Of a DNA stretch of 64,000 nt, positions 1-11,259 are shown piece by piece (the stretch's first letter is position 1; every line of letters begins with the position of its first letter). The stretch spans positions 461,501 to 525,500 of the forward strand of contig JAFFSR010000249.1 in NCBI GenBank assembly GCA_017163975.1, written 5' to 3'. The DNA is from Anastatus disparis (taxonomy: Eukaryota > Arthropoda > Insecta > Hymenoptera > Eupelmidae). The position numbers and the translations under genes were made by a program. The notes beneath the pieces were generated by a model, which saw only the letters and a program-made list of their open reading frames with translations, ran no database searches and was not told the origin of the DNA.

Positions 1-218
1 AATTCCCAGACAAATAGCCTGACCAAAAATTTTTTCCGCTGAAATTTTTTTTACATGTTTTCCTCCAACCCACAAATTACCCTGTTTTTTTTAGATTATT
101 CCTGCGTTTAGTTTTGGAGCTACACAATATCAAAGTTTGGCTGTTTCCTAATTTTTTTAATTTTTGAAACTTTTTAATCATCTCTAGCTCCACAAATCAG
201 CATCTTTGTCTTTATGTT
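1..218. other. AT-rich flank, nothing recognised
   Basis: No open frame, repeat or RNA signature is visible in this short AT-rich leading stretch. It ends in the TA that forms the left target duplication of the following MITE. Confidence 0.5.
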
Positions 219-611
219 TATTAAGAAGGGGCCGAACTATCTGTCTTTGTCTAATAGCGTTTTTCATCATTTATGTAAACACTATCCGGTAAAACAAGAA
301 AAAAATAGCAGCCCCCGCTAGATATTAGTATAATAAGTAAATTTTGTAATAACAACCAAATTTTTTCACTGCGTAGTTTTTGAATAATTAGAGACCTACC
401 AAAAAAAGATAGGTTATATTCTAGATTGCTAGTAGGTCTCTAATTAGTCAAAAACTATGCGGTAAAAAATTTGGTTGTTATTACAAAATTTTCTAATTAT
501 ACTAATATCTAGCGGGGGCTGCTATTTTTTTCTTGTTATACCGGATAGTGTTTACATAAATGATGAAAAATGCTATTAGACAAAGACAGATAGTTCGGCC
601 CCTTCTTAATA
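219..611. mobile_element. Palindromic MITE with TA target duplication
   Basis: Two arms of about 180 bp (221-399 and 432-609) are near-perfect reverse complements around a spacer of about 32 bp. The ends read TTAAGAAGGGGCCGAAC and its complement, and TA lies directly outside both ends (219-220 and 610-611). There is no coding capacity. TA duplication fits a non-autonomous Tc1/mariner-type fold-back element; the superfamily is inferred from the TA only. Confidence 0.85.
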
Positions 612-1380
612 CTTTTTTTAGGAAAGTTTCTGAATTTTCAGAAAAAATATCCATAAAGTCATATAAACACATCAGAAGTTAAATATGTCAAATTCAAATC
701 TTAAAATCTAAAAATTTGAGAGTTTGCTTCTTCCAACACACACCAAAAAATTCATGAAGATAAATTTGTTCAGTACAAAAGTATTCGTATGTGTCCCAGA
801 ACAGCAATCAAGCCCTATTTCCAGCTAAAAATTAAAGTAGTGATCAAATTAAGCTAAAAATCACATAAAATGACCATATGATCCATATAATGATGTTTTA
901 GGCCACTCGAATCATCACCAAAAAATTCATACTACTACATTTTCACAGTATAAAAATATTAACTGCAATCTTAGAATAGCTGTTTAATTATACTATCTGC
1001 TAAGAGTAAGAATTCAAATTATACCAAGTCATAAATTGATCATTTAGCTTTACCCAATGACAATTTTTTAACTTAAAGTCAGAGATTTGAATCAAGATTC
1101 ATGAATATATATTCTTAGTAAATGAAACAAATGATCTGTAACGAGCCTAGCGTTAATTCATATAGAAAAATTATTCAATTCTTCAATTACCCAAAATTAG
1201 TACATCGACCATGGATTAAATTCAACTTTCACGCCGTCAGAAAAAATTATGAAAATGATATATAATACTATCCGAGTTATAAATATGTAAACATAAAATA
1301 TGTGTAATGTACATTAAAACATTAACATTTAATCAAAAATAGTTCATTGAACTAACATTGATTACTTCATTCATTTCACA

Positions 1381-1530
1381 TCTTTTGAACTTTTATTTCT
1401 GATCAAAAAATATTTACTCATCTAAAGTTCAGCAAATTCTAAATTACAAACACAATTATTAGTAATCACAGACACAAAGTATTCACCAGGAATGATCCAA
1501 TATATTACTAGCGAGAATCGTTGCTAAAAT
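1381..1530 (-). repeat. Dispersed AT-rich repeat, copy 1
   Basis: Read on the minus strand this matches 5900-6040 closely. The shared blocks include ACTCATCTAAAGT, AGCAAATTC, ACAATTATTAGTAAT, ACAAAGTATT and AATATATTAC. A third, more diverged copy lies at about 1919-2045. It is probably a piece of an old DNA transposon; no coding sequence is seen. Confidence 0.65.
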
Positions 1531-1918
1531 TTATAATCCCAACTCAAGTAACGACTGTTACTCGACGCAACTTCTACCTGGCATGTATATTTCTCGCGAT
1601 GTAATCAAAACCTTATAAAAAAGTAAATACAAGTGTGAAAAGAAACAGAGATAGTTTATTTACTTCTAGGTGTTTGCTAATCTCTTATAATAACTAAAAT
1701 TATAATTATTATTATAAAATGTCAGATGATAAGGAAATTCAGCATGTTGATAAAAAAAAAAAAATTGATAGAGAACATCTTCCATCTTATGACAAAAAAA
1801 AATAAAGTTGGATACCATGGATGTAGAAAACTAAAACTATAAACTCAATTTAATCTCTTCAATCTTTTGGAATAAACAATTTTTTGATTTGATTGATATA
1901 TTAGACAGTTAGTGAAGT

Positions 1919-2045
1919 GTTGAATGCAAAATTATATTTATATCTTATAAACTGAAAATAAAAAATTATTGTCAAACAATAGTTGCAAGTGATATATTGT
2001 CTGGAATTACAAACAATTACGTGCTTGTATTTGAAATTTGCTGTA
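1919..2045 (+). repeat. Dispersed AT-rich repeat, copy 2 (diverged)
   Basis: Resembles 5865-6015 in direct orientation: TTGAATGCA-like start, TATTTATATCTTA, AAAATTATTGT and AACAATA blocks, then AATTTGCT. With copy 1 it forms a loose inverted pair, as if the two were arms of one decayed fold-back element. Confidence 0.45.
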
Positions 2046-2839
2046 CTTCATCATACTGTGACGTGGTTCGTCCCAATAAAAATTTTTTTTTGTAACAATT
2101 AAAAATTTTAATACTACGCAAGCATACTCAGGCACACCATCGGTGCACTCACCGACCCGGGCGCATCTTTAATAAAATAAGTAAAATTATTAATAGAGAG
2201 ATTTTTTTTGTTTGTTTAAATTTGCCGATACATGAGGGGCACGACGCTGGCAGAAGCACGCAACAGCCATTACGCACACATTCGCAGACTATGTGTGTGA
2301 GCTCCAGTACTGCTAACGTAGACCGTAGGTAAAATGAAGATGTAAAAAGAGAGGGAGACTCAAGAGACAAGAAGAAGAAAAGAGATAGGAAGATCAGCAT
2401 GCTAGAAGAATAAATTAGAATTGATGGCGCGCTGTCTTCTCGCGCACAGCACAAAGAAAGAGACAAGAGATAATAGAGAGAGATGAGAAGAACGTAGAGA
2501 GGGGATGTCACCAGTTCTTTCTCTTTGCTTAAAGAGGCACGCGGTAGACATACATATCTATATATATAGTATATCTATATATATGGATCGCCTTTACATG
2601 AATGTACTCTCTCTCTCAAAACTTATATACACGAAAGAGATAAAAGAGGAAGCGAAGCAAGAGCATACAAAGAGACTTGAATCTCTCTTGTTAAAGGTGG
2701 CGCGCATGTCGAAGACTTGCGTTTGAAGACCGGAAAACAAGATCAACCAATTAAAAGGCAAGAAATTAGACTAGAATTTATTGATTGGATAAGAAGAACA
2801 TAAAAGAAGACAGAAGATAGTAAAGAAAAAGGAAGAGGA

Positions 2840-3198
2840 CTTGAAACGAAGGAAGCGGCCATCGTGCAACTCACTCGGTTGCTGTCCTCGTGCCATGTCG
2901 GAGCTCTCTTTTTAGTCACTTGAAGGATATTCCAGTCTGGAGATTTTTCGTGCGTTGTCTTGGAGCTGTACAGAGACCTGGAGCGTGCTGAGAGAATAGC
3001 AGAGTCGACTGTGACGATAGAGATTTCCCGAGGGAGATTTCATCGACCTGATTCCTTTGCGGTTCCTTGCAGCCGGCGTCGACTAGCTGACCAGACACAG
3101 AGAGAGAGAGAGAGAAAGAGAAAAGGCGAGCCAGTCTAACCGCCATTGTCGATATCGTCGATCACCTTCCCTTCGTCTCGTCAACGACTTCTATAATG
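2840..3198 (+). promoter_or_regulatory. Candidate promoter / first exon ending ATG|GTGAGT
   Basis: This stretch is much richer in GC and CpG than its surroundings (for example GTCGATATCGTCGATCACC). It follows a purine-rich tract from about 2340 and ends ATAATG directly before GTGAGT, a strong splice-donor consensus at 3199. It therefore looks like a 5' untranslated exon whose start codon is the last codon before an intron. I could not find a convincing second exon downstream. Open frames across it on either strand are low complexity. It could be a host gene start or the 5' region of a transposon. Confidence 0.3.
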
Positions 3199-3426
3199 GT
3201 GAGTGGACTGTAGTCCGAATCGACAAATATTTCTTTTGTAAACTAGCGGCTCTCGCCGACTAGGTGTAAATTCAGTGCGGGCGTAAAAATTTAAATTCAA
3301 AGTGATTGTGACAACGTGAATTAGTGCAAAATTAGAAATTTAGTAGTAACGAGGCGTAATTAAAAGTGTGAAAAAAAATTTTGATTGTAAGATTAATTTG
3401 TAGTTTGATAAAGCGAAATTAAATTT

Positions 3427-3893
3427 AGACCACGTGTGCAACGATTTCGTTGGCCGGTAAATTTCTCGTTAATTTAATTATATTAAATAAACTATAATAA
3501 TAAATTCTCTTGATTGACCGGAATAATAAAAATTGAGATCGGTGGACATCGTGGTGTGTATGACGTAATACATTTCATGACGCGGGCCTTAGCAGCCATT
3601 TTGTAAATTAAATTTTCTTGTCTATTCTGCGTTGAAAATTAAATTAAACTGAAAGTAATTTAGAAACCGTAAGAAATAGTAATCAAAAATAAAAAAAATT
3701 GTTTTCTTAGATATATCAAATTTTCTAGAGTGCGGGAGTGAAAATCTAACCACGTGTCTAACGGTTTCGTTGACCGTGCAATTAAATTAAAATTAAATTG
3801 GTAATTTACATGAAAGTTTAAATAATTAAATTTTTTTTTCTTATTATTGACCGGTAATTAAACAAATTGGTAGACACGTGGGACTAGTGTGTG

Positions 3894-3930
<37 letters not shown>

Positions 3931-3965
3931 GTGCGCGGGCTCTTGGTAGCCATATTGTTGAAAGA
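3427..3965. repeat. Degenerate tandem duplication with CACGTG blocks
   Basis: Two diverged units share, in order, ACCACGTGT, an ACGRTTTCGTTG block, a TTGACCGG block, and GCGCGGGC followed by an AGCCAT motif (3576-3600 and 3931-3955). In the second unit CCACGTGTCTA and TAGACACGTGG form an inverted pair around about 120 bp. An (AG)n run lies at 3897-3927. Noncoding; the role is unknown. Confidence 0.5.
3897..3927. repeat. (AG)n microsatellite
   Basis: About 15 uninterrupted AG units. Confidence 0.95.
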
Positions 3966-4865
3966 AGGAAGAGCGAGGTCGCTTACGTCGACCAGACCGT
4001 AAAATTCATTTTTTTTCTTATTATTGCTACGATTAGAATATTGATTGTTATTTCAATAAAAGCGTAAAATAAAATAAATTAATTTTATAGTGACCGGGAT
4101 GCATGGGACATGAGTGTGCGCGAGTTAATTAAATAAAGTTATAGATTAAAGCAATAGAGAGTTTCATAGCAAATCGATATTTTCTTTTGTTGTAAATAAT
4201 TAAATTTGAATTAAGAATTAAAGTGTTACAATTTGACCTAGTAAATTCATTTTTTTTGTATGTGCAATACCTCTCCCAACTTCAACTTAATAAAATTTAA
4301 CACCAGAGGTCAACCACCTCCCAGCCAAGACAGCCCGAGATTCATGCTGCCGACGAGTAAGCCGGAGGCCTGTCTGGCGCTCTCAATAAATTAAAGATTC
4401 TTTCTTTTCGACAGGCCGAACTTTGCATGCGGGGACGGGCAAAGTTATATTAACTTATTTAATAATTTGTTTATTGAAATTTTAAGTATAACTAAATTCT
4501 CACATCGCAATACTTAATATCGTGCGAGTGCATCTTCATTCTTTTTAACCAACTTTAATAAAGGAGGAGGTTCTCAATTCGATTGGATTTTTTTTATGTT
4601 TGTTACCTTAAGACTCCGTCATTCCTAAACCGATATTAAAAAACCTTGTTTTATTTGATAGAGAATGTCTCCAGAAAGGTCCCATATGTGTCTTATAAGT
4701 ACTGAGCTAATACTGAGTTAATACGAGCAAATTATTTAAAAACAAAAAAAATTCCTCGAAAAAAAAATTACTATATCCGTGCATAACTCTCAAGGGGATT
4801 GCTCGATTTGTATGAAAATTATTTTCTATATGAAGGAAGGTATGTCAAAAAAATATTTGATAAAT
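3966..4865. other. Non-coding stretch with a GC-richer patch
   Basis: Mostly AT-rich. A GC-richer patch at about 4300-4440 contains a pyrimidine tract and CGACAG followed by GCCGAACTTTGC, which could be a splice acceptor. The open frame behind it closes after about 13 codons, so I do not call an exon. Confidence 0.35.
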
Positions 4866-5787
4866 ATTTGAAAACAAAATTTAAAAGTAAACAAAGGAAG
4901 CGATAGATACCTAATGAAACTTTAAAAAATATTAAGAAAACTATTTATAAAAATATTTTTTATCATATTTTTTCTAGATTTGAGGCAATTTTTTTATGCT
5001 GGCGTTAAATATTTGATTAGTAGGTCTACTCATATTTATTCTTTTAGTAAGCAGCTCTGCCGTCCAAAGTAAGAAAACCTTAACTCTAATGGGATTCCAA
5101 TGTAGTTAACCACTTTTATACTTTGGACGGCAGAGCTTTACTAAAAAGGAGAAAATAACAAATTTTTAACAAAAAAAACGACTTTAAAAACATTGCATTA
5201 AAAAATAACAAATAATATATTTTTAGAAATTATACGCATACTATGCATCTAACACATGTGTAGCCAACATATAGACTATCTAATTATTTGCAAGAGCATA
5301 AACGAATTATTTTTTTATTAGGCCGCTCACGAAGAAATTAACTAATAGGTAAGACAATGTATACATCAAAATATTAGAATTTTTGGAGTCGGTGCAAGCC
5401 TAAAAAAATTGCTTCGAATTAATAAAAAATGTGGTAAAAATATATTTATAAATAGTTTTTTAATAGTTTTTAACGTTTCATCAGGCAATTATCGCTTCCT
5501 TTGTTCTCTTGAAAAATTTTTTTTTGGTTTCAAGCTATTTTTTTAGGCTTGCATCAACTCAAAAAAATCTAATATTTTTATGTATATATTGTCTTACCTA
5601 TTAGCTAATTTCTTTGTAAGAAGCCTAATGAATAGTTTGTTTGTATTTGTGCTCTTGCTAATAATTAGATAGTCTATATGTCCGCTACACATGTGTTCGA
5701 TGCGTAATATGCGTATAATTTCAAAGGATAATATATTATTTGTTATTTTTTAGTGCAATGTTTTTAAAGTCAGTTTTTTTGTTTAAT
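4866..5787. mobile_element. Compound fold-back element
   Basis: Two overlapping inverted pairs are visible. 5168-5407 is the reverse complement of about 5530-5787; both carry ATTATACGCAT, CACATGTGT and TAGATAGTCTATATG blocks. About 4866-4995 is the reverse complement of 5408-5510; both carry AGGAAGCGAT and AACTATTTATAAA blocks. A small hairpin (5041-5147) sits between the left pieces. No coding sequence. It looks like a MITE with a partial inverted duplication of its centre. Confidence 0.7.
5041..5147. repeat. Short hairpin element, ~107 bp
   Basis: The arms AGCTCTGCCGTCCAAAGTA and TACTTTGGACGGCAGAGCT are perfect complements and pairing extends outward through TTAGTAA/TTACTAA. The loop is itself imperfectly palindromic. 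It resembles a tiny MITE; a hairpin RNA is possible but nothing supports it over a DNA element. Confidence 0.7.
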
Positions 5788-5864
5788 TTTTTCCACAATA
5801 ACTTTAATTAGAATTATCTTGTATTATGAGAAATATAATGGAATTAGGTCAAGAAAAGTTGAGT

Positions 5865-6040
5865 GCATGATAATATTTATATGTCTTAACAAAAGATGAG
5901 AAAATTATTGTTCAACAATACTCGCTCGTAATATATTTGATCATTTCTGGTAAATACTTTGTGTTTGTAATTACTAATAATTGTGAACATGCAATTTGGA
6001 ATTTGCTAAACTTTAGATGAGTATATTTTTTTTTAAGTTA
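5865..6040 (+). repeat. Dispersed AT-rich repeat, copy 3
   Basis: Best-preserved partner of the 1381-1530 copy, in the opposite orientation. It lies just outside the compound palindrome ending near 5787. No open frame. Confidence 0.6.
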
Positions 6041-6577
6041 TTACTTGGACATTTAAAAAATAAAAATTGTATACTTTTTAATTGTTAAGTGAAAAAATTT
6101 AAGTTTTATAACTTTTATTTTTAATTTCATTAAAACTTAATTTTTTTACTTAAAATTTTCAATAAATTAAATATTAAATGCATTACTAGCCTTGAGCCTT
6201 AGCTAAGCTTACCAAGCCGAGTTAGCGTGTGCCGGTCACGTTTGCTCAGCTTGCAAGTTTGCAAACTTGCTATTCCAAATTCATGGAAAAACACTGAATT
6301 TAAAAAAGTAATATCTAAAAGCAAGGCCAAAACTACAACGTGATTTCGATTCTGCTACACGCTCCTCCCATATGTAATAATTTTTTACGGAAAATAACAT
6401 GTTATAATTAACGCGACTAATGAGTCGCCCTCCAGCCACGAACTAGGAAGGACAGCGGTCAACAGCATGGATTTTCTCGCGATTTACTTAAAAAATTTGT
6501 TTAATTTTATAATAGTATTTAGAATCAACGGTACTTAAGATTTTTATTTTTAAATTCATTGATTTAGTTTGTGGTAA
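6041..6577. other. Non-coding DNA with an 18-bp perfect palindrome
   Basis: AT-rich with one GC-richer segment (6185-6275) that contains the perfect palindrome GCAAGTTTGCAAACTTGC at 6253-6270. No open frame or known motif is recognised. Confidence 0.5.
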
Positions 6578-6720
6578 CACTGAAAGAAAAATTCTGTTAT
6601 ACTTACTGTCGTTCGGAGTACACTAAATTCGCAAGTGAAGAGTAGAGAACATAGGCGTTAATGTAACGCTAGACATAAGTGTAGTTCTTACTCCATGAAG
6701 TTAAGAGTAATAATAACAAA
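6578..6720 (+). repeat. Left terminal inverted repeat of the 9.1 kb element
   Basis: Begins CACTGAAAGAAAAATTCTGT; reverse complement of about 15560-15693 with scattered substitutions. Confidence 0.85.
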
Positions 6721-8325
6721 AAGCGACGCGTATCATTTCATAGCTAATCGTAAAGGTTGTTGTTCATTAACATATAAATTAAAAATTGCGATTTTATGAA
6801 AGGTTTTAATTATTAATTTAATTGCCTACAAGTTTATTGAGTTCAATCAAATGGACGATTTTGTTAAGAAGCATTTAATTGAGTGGAATTTTGATAAATC
6901 CATCAACCGATTCGCAGGTAAATATAATCTTAACCTTTAACGGCTTTTTGAATTTGTGCGAAAAAGTCATGTATTTTTGAACATTTTAAATATTATAATT
7001 GAAAACGTTTCTTTAATAAAAATTTGTGCGTGCTCGTCGTATATAGATGCTGGTGTGGATGAGGAAATATTTTTTGAATTAGATGATGTCATGCTTGATA
7101 AATTATTTCATAGCACAGAGTGTGGCTTTAAAAAAAAATTTAATTGGCTGCTTTAAAATAGGGTGATGGTAAAATGATACAAATTCCAACACATCTTCAA
7201 ATATTAACAATATTCATAATAATTGCAAAACAATTTTGCCTGAACAGCAAAATTTAATCGAATCATTAAATAGCAGTAACGCATCATTTACTGAATCAGA
7301 TTGCGTGTCTGTATTAAATATAAGTATGTGTATAATATTTAATATTTTATTGCTTTTTTGTAATATATTCTTGAATATAATAAAAAGGTTTTTGTAGCGA
7401 TTGCGAAGAAAAGTGTTCGTAAACTTTTAGAAACAACAAGTTTTGGGAAACTCGTTTTAGCCATATTAAATAAAAGTAAAAAAATAGATGGTCGTCGTTT
7501 GAACGATTTAGTTATACACTATAAGTTTGATATTACGGAATCTTTTAAGTAAATATTTAATTATCAAGGGCTCGAACAAATAAGTTTTTTTGTAACTTCT
7601 TTTTATTGCTTGAAGTTTTTATTTATTTTCGTTTGTAGAATAGCTCCTTGAAGATTTTCTCAACTAGCAAACGAGACTGGAATCATCTTTGGAACAGAAG
7701 AACAGACAGCTGAAGACGTTGCTTCACGATTTTATTTCCCAATTACGAAAGCTACAGATAAGAGAAAGATTCAAAAAGCTGGAGGTATATATTATGACAA
7801 ATATTTAAATATCAGACGTCTTTGCATGAAAAATGGGATTATTAAAAATTGTGAAGTAACTATTGAGGGTGAATATTACATATATATTCATTATATACTT
7901 TATATACAAATTAAAATGATTTTTAAATTATTTTCAGATTACACGTATTCAGAACAAGGAGAAAAAGTTAAATGGCTTTTGATAATGATAGTCCAAAGAA
8001 GTAACAGAAAAATGGCAGGAAACTTTTGGTATCAAAGATCCTCCTGGTAAACAAATAAAAAAATATTTTCTTTTGTGCAAGTGTCTACAAACAAGCTATG
8101 GACATATTTTGGTATTTATACATTTATTATCTTCACAAAATTTTTAGAATATTTTAAAAAATATTATTGAATTTTATTTTATGTTTCATTACAGTTGGCA
8201 ATTGACTTCGATAATACGTATACGACGTTTAATAGATTAGCAGAAAAATGGTCGCACTTATCTTCATTTGTGCTTCAATATGTTCGTAAATAAAATAAAT
8301 TATATATACGACTGGATGAACTTAA

Positions 8326-8933
8326 TAGGAGAGTGTCGCACCTCCGAATCACGGATTTTGCTCAAACTTCGGGATAAGTTTTCAGATGATAAAATATGGA
8401 AAAAGCTAAAGTTATAGTCACAGACACTCAATATTTCCCTAGTTACAGGCAATTAAATGAAATCATTAAAAAAGTTACTAGATTTTTAAACGTATATAGT
8501 TCTTTAGCATTGATAGTTAGAAGCATGAAACTTTTTTTGAATTAAAACTGAACTCAAATCCTTTCGAAACAGTAGTTACAGCATATAAAAATATAATTTT
8601 GTCCAAAGTTAGAGCGTCATAAGGATTGGACCTGAATTTTCTTTTTAAAACATTAATTAATAATAAAAGCTGAAATTAGGTTCAATCTTTATTACGCTCT
8701 AATTTTGGAAAAATATAATATTTTGATATGCTGTAACTACTATTTCGAAAGAATTTGAACTATGTGCGTTTAAAAATCTAGTAACTTTTTTAGTGATTTT
8801 CTTTAATTGCCTGTAACTAAAGAAATATTTAGTGTTTATGACTATAACTTTAGCTTTTCCCATATTTTATCATCTAAAAACTTATCCCGAAGTTTGAGCA
8901 AAATCCGTGATCCAGAGGTGTGACACTCTCCTA
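8326..8933. mobile_element. Palindromic MITE, GGAGAGTGTC family, copy 1
   Basis: Element 8328-8931 (604 bp) with TA on both sides (8326-8327, 8932-8933). Termini are GGAGAGTGTCGCACCTC and complement; arms run nearly to the centre. It splits the host transposon's gene between the exons at ~8290 and 9015. A second family member lies at 16918-17591. Confidence 0.88.
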
Positions 8934-9639
8934 GTTAGTAAAAAAGGTATATTAAATAGTAATGAAATATAATTAAATCGTCTTTTAATATTATCAATAA
9001 ATTACTAATTTCAGGAAAACAAGAAGTAGCTGCGTTATTATGCTTACCTGAGTTGTTAGGGACAATTTGTCGAAAAAGAAAGGCGATTGATAACACCTTT
9101 GGTACTACTGTACAAGATGTTCAAAAATCGTTTTTATGGAACGTTGAGGTATGTTTTTTTTAATCGATTACAAAATTTGATAAGAATCTTTATTCGTTCT
9201 ATACATGGGCAATTCTCAAAAACTTCATTCATTTTGGTCACTCGATTTTTAACAATTCAAAAGTCTATAATAAAAGTTTCTGGGGTGGCACACACTTTAA
9301 TAAGGGCTTAAATTACTAGTTTTTTAAAGTAAAATATGTAATTAAATTTTGGTATCGATTCGAAAATTGCCATTCACGGTATATAATTTTATACTTCAAA
9401 AATGATACTTTTTTATATTTTTCTACGTGTGTTTCTTGAGCTATAAAAAAGGTGCATACTTTCGATCATTCTCAAATTTTTACAGCATAATAAATACGGT
9501 AAATACAAAAGTTTAAGCCTATCCTGGTACATGTGCCTTTCTTTATAAAGCTGTTTGACTATTTTTAATGTAGGTGTAATTTTTAGGTGAATCTCTTTTA
9601 CATTTTATTTTTTTTTGTTCAAAAAACATTGTATTTGTT

Positions 9640-9830
9640 TTTAAAATTTTTTTAACGTCTCTGTATTTATGCTATAACATTGTAAATTAGCGACGGAGCT
9701 TATCAGTGTCTTTGTCAACAAAACACATGTGACGTTTAGTGGTACTTGAATCAATCAGGCGAAAGCTAGATTCGTACTCGGGATCTCCAGATTACGAATC
9801 CATTGCTTTGCCGAATAAGCCACTAAAGCC
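9640..9830 (-). repeat. tRNA-Thr-derived SINE-like sequence
   Basis: The minus strand from 9830 to 9758 resembles tRNA-Thr(CGT): D-arm GCTT/AAGC, anticodon loop TTCGTAA, then AGATCCCGAG and a TACGAAT T-loop, which is one base off the usual TTCGAAT. The acceptor stem keeps only GGC/GCC pairing and the T-stem is broken, so it is not a functional tRNA. About 120 bp of unrelated sequence follows in the direction of transcription and ends in A/T runs, as in a SINE. It sits in an intron of the 9.1 kb element's gene. Confidence 0.5.
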
Positions 9831-11053
9831 TCTAATTTTAATTCGTATTTGATTATTATTATAACTATTTTTAAAATAATTAAAAAAAATAGTACAGGGC
9901 AATTTCTTTATTTTATTCACAGACCCAAAATGATTTTGAACAATTAAAAACAACTCGAAATAGCGATTCAAACACACTTGGCAAAAATTATAAGATTGGT
10001 CCTTATATTGTTTATATTGGAGATTTTGAGATATAAGGAAGTGTTTTAGATGACGAATCGAACGAAGTTCTTCTTGTGATTGAAGAGTGCATCTATAAAA
10101 TTATTTCTAATAAGATAACCGATACAATAGACTACTGTAAATTAATTGTTTTAAATGTATAACGATCTTAGGCATAGATTATCCTGTAGAATGTAAATAC
10201 ATATCGAATTTTTTAACTAGTTATGTTTATAAAGTAGCTGTTGGTGTTTAAACGTATTCATCGGTTTCGAATTTAACTAAAGATTTGAATAAGCTGCTAT
10301 TAAACGATCAATAAATTTTATAAAACGTATTTAAAAATACAGTTTGCAAAAAATTATAGATCTCGAATATGAAATGCTCAAATTAACTTTAAATTTGTAC
10401 AATAATCCAATTATTCCACGAAATGTTGTGCAAATATTTATTGGTACATTGTTTGAATTCATCAACTTTTCATATATTCCTTATATCATTCAGCAAACGA
10501 AATCGAAAACGAAGTCTTATACGTCAGAAGTTAATGAAAATATAAATAAGGAAATCGAGATAACTAAAATAATTTTCGACAAATTCAAATTCAAACATAA
10601 TAGATTTTCTATTTACGAACAAAAGCAACTAATGATTGAACCGCATGAATACATAGTAGGAGCAAATTTTAGAAATGTGTATATATCACAGGATGCAATA
10701 TCGTCTAAAACTGATGCAAATGCCATTTATATTCCATTCCAATGGACTTTAAAAATTATTTTAGAAGTTCCAGGTGCATTTGAGTTATTAAAAAATTATA
10801 TGAACGAACTCGAAAAAGAAAAAAATATTTTGAGTAATTTTGTGCAAGGCGAATTATGGCAAAACATGTCCAAAAATTTTGAAAATAAAATTGCAATACC
10901 TCTATTTGTTTTTTAAGATGAGTTTGAGACAGGAAACGCATTTGGTGCACAAGCTGGTAAAAATAAGTTAGGTGCAGTATATACAACAATCCCTTGCTTC
11001 CCCCCTCAAGTAGCTTCTAAATTATCAAATATTGTATTAAAATGTTTATTTTG

Positions 11054-11259
11054 TGCCCTGTCAAAAAAAAACTACGTGGGATCCCACGTGGGAACCTACG
11101 TGGGAACCTTCGTGGGGACCCACATGGGGCATACGTGGGGGCACACGTGGGGACCTTCGTGGGTACCCACGTATGTTCCCACGTGGGTACTCACGTAGTT
11201 TTTTTTGACAGGGTATTATTTTCCACGTAGGTCCCCACGTGGGTCTTTTTGACAGGGTG
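11054..11259. mobile_element. 202 bp MITE with repeated CACGTGGG-like core, TG duplication
   Basis: Element 11056-11257 begins CCCTGTCAAAAAAAA and ends TTTTTGACAGGG, with TG on each side (11054-11055, 11258-11259). The interior is a GC-rich run of ACGTGGG/CCCACGT variants at 8-15 bp spacing. A second internal TTTTTTTTGACAGGG (11202-11216) suggests a partial terminal duplication. Removing it with one TG restores the host element's frame (LFC joined to AEDRK). Confidence 0.85.

Larger units (their letters stand above)
612..2100. other. AT-rich non-coding stretch
   Basis: No convincing exon or open frame is visible. The only structure I can support is one minus-oriented and one plus-oriented diverged copy of a dispersed repeat (about 1381-1530 and 1919-2045), listed separately. 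Confidence 0.5.

Noticed and set aside
2149..2511. 120-residue minus-strand open frame
   Set aside because: Leu/Ser-rich translation of a purine-rich low-complexity tract; no domain and no splice context.
2100..4650. Possible LTR of a retrotransposon
   Set aside because: A TGGCGC motif near 4375 could hint at a primer-binding site, but the match does not extend, no paired direct repeat is seen and no gag-pol follows.
5041..5147. Possible microRNA precursor hairpin
   Set aside because: The pairing is too perfect and extends through both tips as in MITEs; no evidence of transcription.
11042..11230. 62-residue open frame with RGNLRGNLRG / GTHVGTHV repeats
   Set aside because: It is a read-through of the ACGTGGG array of the 202-bp MITE.
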